Source of the DNA: a virus
Length of the DNA stretch: 49,601 bases
Virus record (IMG/VR): IMGVR_UViG_3300044981_000039
Span: 1-49,601 of that record
Direction: 5' to 3' (one strand)
Shown: piece after piece, positions 47,860-49,601 of the stretch
Position numbering within the stretch: the first letter of the stretch is position 1
Layout of the letters: every line of letters begins with the position of its first letter
Program-made: the position numbers and the translations under genes
Notes under the pieces: generated by a model
Told to the model about the DNA's origin: nothing
What the model saw: the letters and a program-made list of their open reading frames with translations, nothing else
The model's database searches: none

Positions 47860-48269
47860 TGGAAACGATGATCGCATTAGAAAAAGTCAAACAAGGGGCC
47901 GAACTGAACGTCCCTGAAATCCGCATCCTCAAGAAATGTGAGATCGGCCAAGGCTGGCGTCAAGGCGACATTTACATCTATCGTGTTGCCGATGATCATG
48001 CCCACGGCAAGAAGCTTGGGTCTCGCAAGCTGGCAATCGGCGAAGGTGAGGGAAGCAATCACTTTGCAGAAGGCGAGATCGAACTGTTCGAGGGAACGAC
48101 CTTGCCGTCCTTCCTGGCTCCCGGCACCTTCCTTGGCCCTTTGATCAAGGCTCCCAAGGGATTCAAGAACACGCATCCGAAACATGCTTGGTGCGTTGTG
48201 GAGCAGGGGGGAACTTATCAAGTGAGTCACCAGATGGACGCCCGCACCTCGCAGCGCGTGAAAGACTAA
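47859..48269 (+). CDS. Partner of the DUF6745-like protein
   Basis: 136 aa from the ATG overlapping the previous stop; the in-frame GTG at 47853 is inside the previous gene. GWRQGDIYIYRVADDHAHGK, then SRKLAIGEGEGSNHFAEGEI and a terminal YQVSHQMDARTSQRVKD. I recall a small protein with the pattern QGD...GEGEGxxH next to DUF6745-type genes in bacteria and phages; no function is known. Several His/Asp/Glu residues could bind a metal. Confidence 0.55.
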   Translation: METMIALEKVKQGAELNVPEIRILKKCEIGQGWRQGDIYIYRVADDHAHGKKLGSRKLAIGEGEGSNHFAEGEIELFEGTTLPSFLAPGTFLGPLIKAPKGFKNTHPKHAWCVVEQGGTYQVSHQMDARTSQRVKD

Positions 48270-48273
48270 ACCC

Positions 48274-48483
48274 ATGACCCGCCCCAGTGACCGGGAACTG
48301 ACTTTTCTAGAAGTTTCCAAGCTATGGAGTAAATTTTTGAAGACGTTGCCTAATAGCGGTTTTGTCCCTCCGCTTAAAGAATTTGCGAACAAGGCTTTGG
48401 AGCTGGAAAATAATGAGCTACGCGACATGAACAACCGCCAAGAATATCGAATTAAAGAACTAACTGGGAGATTGTTGCCATGA
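48274..48483 (+). CDS. Small helical hypothetical protein
   Basis: 69 aa. Helical with a C-terminal coiled coil (KALELENNELRDMNNRQEYR). Overlaps the next gene by four bases. No domain recognised. Confidence 0.45.
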   Translation: MTRPSDRELTFLEVSKLWSKFLKTLPNSGFVPPLKEFANKALELENNELRDMNNRQEYRIKELTGRLLP

Positions 48484-48692
48484 AGCCCAGTGACTGGGAA
48501 AGGCTAGACTGGCTAAGCAAGAAACTTCCAGATGGGCAAACTTTCACTTGGCTTTTGTGCAATCGTAATTTTTGGACAACGCCAAACGACGATATTAACG
48601 AGTGGCATTCGACACCCCGCGCAGCCATCGATGCCGCCCTTAAAGCCGAGCGCGTCAAGCCGGGGCGCAGAACGGGAAAGGGGAGGAAATGA
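48480..48692 (+). CDS. Small hypothetical protein
   Basis: 70 aa, starting MKPSDWERLDWLSKKLPDGQ; Trp-rich first half, basic end (KPGRRTGKGRK). Begins and ends with ATGA overlaps, so it belongs to a coupled series with its neighbours. Not recognised. Confidence 0.45.
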   Translation: MKPSDWERLDWLSKKLPDGQTFTWLLCNRNFWTTPNDDINEWHSTPRAAIDAALKAERVKPGRRTGKGRK

Positions 48693-49435
48693 AGCCTTTG
48701 ATAGCGGTCTGGTTTTCCTGTGGAGCTGCCAGCGCAGTTGCCGCGAAAAAGACCTTGGAGCTTTACGGCAAAACGCATCGGGTTCGGGTAATCAATAATC
48801 CGGTGATCGAGGAGGAGCCCGACAACAAACGCTTCCTGAAGGACGTTCAGAAATGGCTCGGCGTGCGAATTGAGTTTGCTAAGAACAAAAAATATCCCAA
48901 GTGTTCGGCGCGGGAAGTGTGGGAACGCAGGCAGTATATGTCCGGCCCCTCTGGCGCTCCCTGCACTGGCGAATTGAAAAAGAGGGCTCGGCAGCAATGG
49001 GAACTGAAGCACAAGCCCGACTATACGGTTTTGGGCTTTACCTACGACGAAATCAAAAGGCATCAGGATTTCATTTTGACCGAAAGGCCCCTCTTGCCTG
49101 TTTTGATCGACGCCAAAATCACCAAGGCCATGTGCTTTGAGATCCTGAAGGTCGCTGGCATCCAGCCGCCCGCGATCTATTCAATGGGCTATCCGAACGC
49201 CAATTGCATTGGGTGTGTGAAGGCAACGAGCCCGACTTACTGGAATCTGGTGCGTCAAAAACACCCCGAAGTTTTTGCGGACCGCGCCGCTCAATCCAAA
49301 AGGCTAGGGGTTAGATTGGTGCGCGTCAAAGGCGAAAGGAAATTTTTAGATGATCTGAAACCTACCGACAAGGGGCAACCTTTGAAGGGGATGAACTTCG
49401 AGTGCGGCATCTTTTGTGAGGAGCAGCGTCCATGA
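48689..49435 (+). CDS. PAPS-reductase-like ATP pyrophosphatase-fold protein
   Basis: 248 aa. A modified PP-loop at the N terminus (WFSCGAASAVAAK, about 8-20), GAPCTGELKKRARQQW near 90, a NANCIGCVKA Cys pair near 170 and a terminal FECGIFCEEQ. This matches phage members of the phosphoadenosine phosphosulfate reductase family, which resemble DndC-type and other thiolation enzymes. The Cys residues might hold an iron-sulfur cluster or an activated sulfur. In phages these enzymes are suspected of DNA or tRNA modification; the substrate is unknown. Confidence 0.75.
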   Translation: MKPLIAVWFSCGAASAVAAKKTLELYGKTHRVRVINNPVIEEEPDNKRFLKDVQKWLGVRIEFAKNKKYPKCSAREVWERRQYMSGPSGAPCTGELKKRARQQWELKHKPDYTVLGFTYDEIKRHQDFILTERPLLPVLIDAKITKAMCFEILKVAGIQPPAIYSMGYPNANCIGCVKATSPTYWNLVRQKHPEVFADRAAQSKRLGVRLVRVKGERKFLDDLKPTDKGQPLKGMNFECGIFCEEQRP

Positions 49436-49601
49436 AACTGAGTGAGCTAGCCAAAATTAAAGAGGCGCTGGAAAGCGCGGAGGAAAAACTCAGGAAAGCC
49501 GGGGGTTGTTTTGAAATGTCCCCGGTGGAAGCACGGTCCAAACCGTTCGTCGAATGCTACGACGTGATTTTAGATGCCAACACGGATCTTTGGAGAGCCA
49601 A
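49432..49601 (+). CDS. Partial gene at the right edge
   Basis: 56 codons, overlapping the previous stop, starting MKLSELAKIKEALESAEEKL and still open at the window end. The visible part is helical then mixed. If base 49601 is followed by base 1, the frame continues through the methyltransferase at 2-616 to give 261 residues, with GGAG at 49592-49595 then seven bases before the methyltransferase ATG. That supports either an internal start or a fusion. Function of the visible part unknown. Confidence 0.55.
   Translation, partial: MKLSELAKIKEALESAEEKLRKAGGCFEMSPVEARSKPFVECYDVILDANTDLWRA

Noticed and set aside
1-49601. Integrase, repressor/Cro switch or other lysogeny genes
   Set aside because: No tyrosine or serine recombinase, attachment site or divergent regulator pair was found; the HTH proteins present lie in the same direction as their neighbours.
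1-49601. tRNA genes
   Set aside because: No cloverleaf with a GTTCRANNC-type arm and a CCA-compatible acceptor stem stood out by eye; the three-way junction at 45723-45800 has a 16-bp stem and does not fit a tRNA.

Overview
This window is a tailed phage (or prophage-like) genome of a contractile-tailed myovirus. Every convincing gene lies on the + strand, packed head to tail with ATGA/TAATG overlaps. There is a complete set of packaging, head, sheath, tube, baseplate and fibre genes, and no rRNA, tRNA, integrase or cellular housekeeping genes. I cannot name the host. Several phage products carry Sec-type signal peptides and Thr/Pro/Ser-rich linkers of the kind common in surface proteins of environmental Gram-negative lineages; a Gram-negative host is an inference only.

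Layout. 0-3.8 kb: accessory genes for DNA modification and anti-restriction (two C5-cytosine methyltransferase-like proteins, a Lar-like/DUF551 protein, an ASCH protein, small Cys-rich proteins). 3.8-8.4 kb: HTH protein, small and large terminase, portal, Mu gpF-like head protein. 8.5-11.7 kb: DUF2213 protein with a nested scaffold-like gene, decoration-like protein and major capsid, separated by three strong terminators. 11.7-18 kb: connector and neck proteins, sheath and tube. 18-20 kb: tail assembly chaperone with a -1 frameshift, and a short tape measure. 20-26 kb: baseplate hub, spike, gp25-like wedge, J-like protein, DUF2612-like protein, tail fibre. 26-33.1 kb: an unusual export/lysis island with four signal-peptide-like sequences, a 1209-aa glycoside-hydrolase-like multidomain protein, two muralytic-enzyme candidates and small membrane proteins. 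33.1-45 kb: replication and recombination (SNF2-like helicase, PD-(D/E)XK nuclease, SSB-like protein, replication initiator with internal iterons, RusA-like resolvase, HerA-like ATPase). 45-49.6 kb: accessory genes (KTSC-like, ASCH, HNH, a tetrapeptide-repeat DUF6745-like protein and its partner, a PAPS-reductase-like protein).

Regulation. Two promoters in the replication region (before the helicase gene and the gene at 35377) each have a perfect palindrome, TTTCCTAGGAAA, just upstream of the -35 box, so a common regulator is likely. The initiator gene is preceded by a very long hairpin-terminator with a possible kissing-loop partner, and carries a duplicated 34-bp dyad-rich repeat that I read as the replication origin. 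A 160-base run of consecutive hairpins, including a three-way junction, lies at 45.65-45.81 kb with no good gene in it and is the strongest candidate for an undescribed RNA.

Topology. If base 49601 is joined to base 1, the first gene gains a well-placed Shine-Dalgarno sequence and the last, open reading frame continues in frame into it. This is consistent with the window being one complete, circularly permuted genome of about 49.6 kb. A G9 run near 3.28 kb probably hides a frameshift, and at least one other overlapping-frame stretch (42.1-42.35 kb) may do so too.
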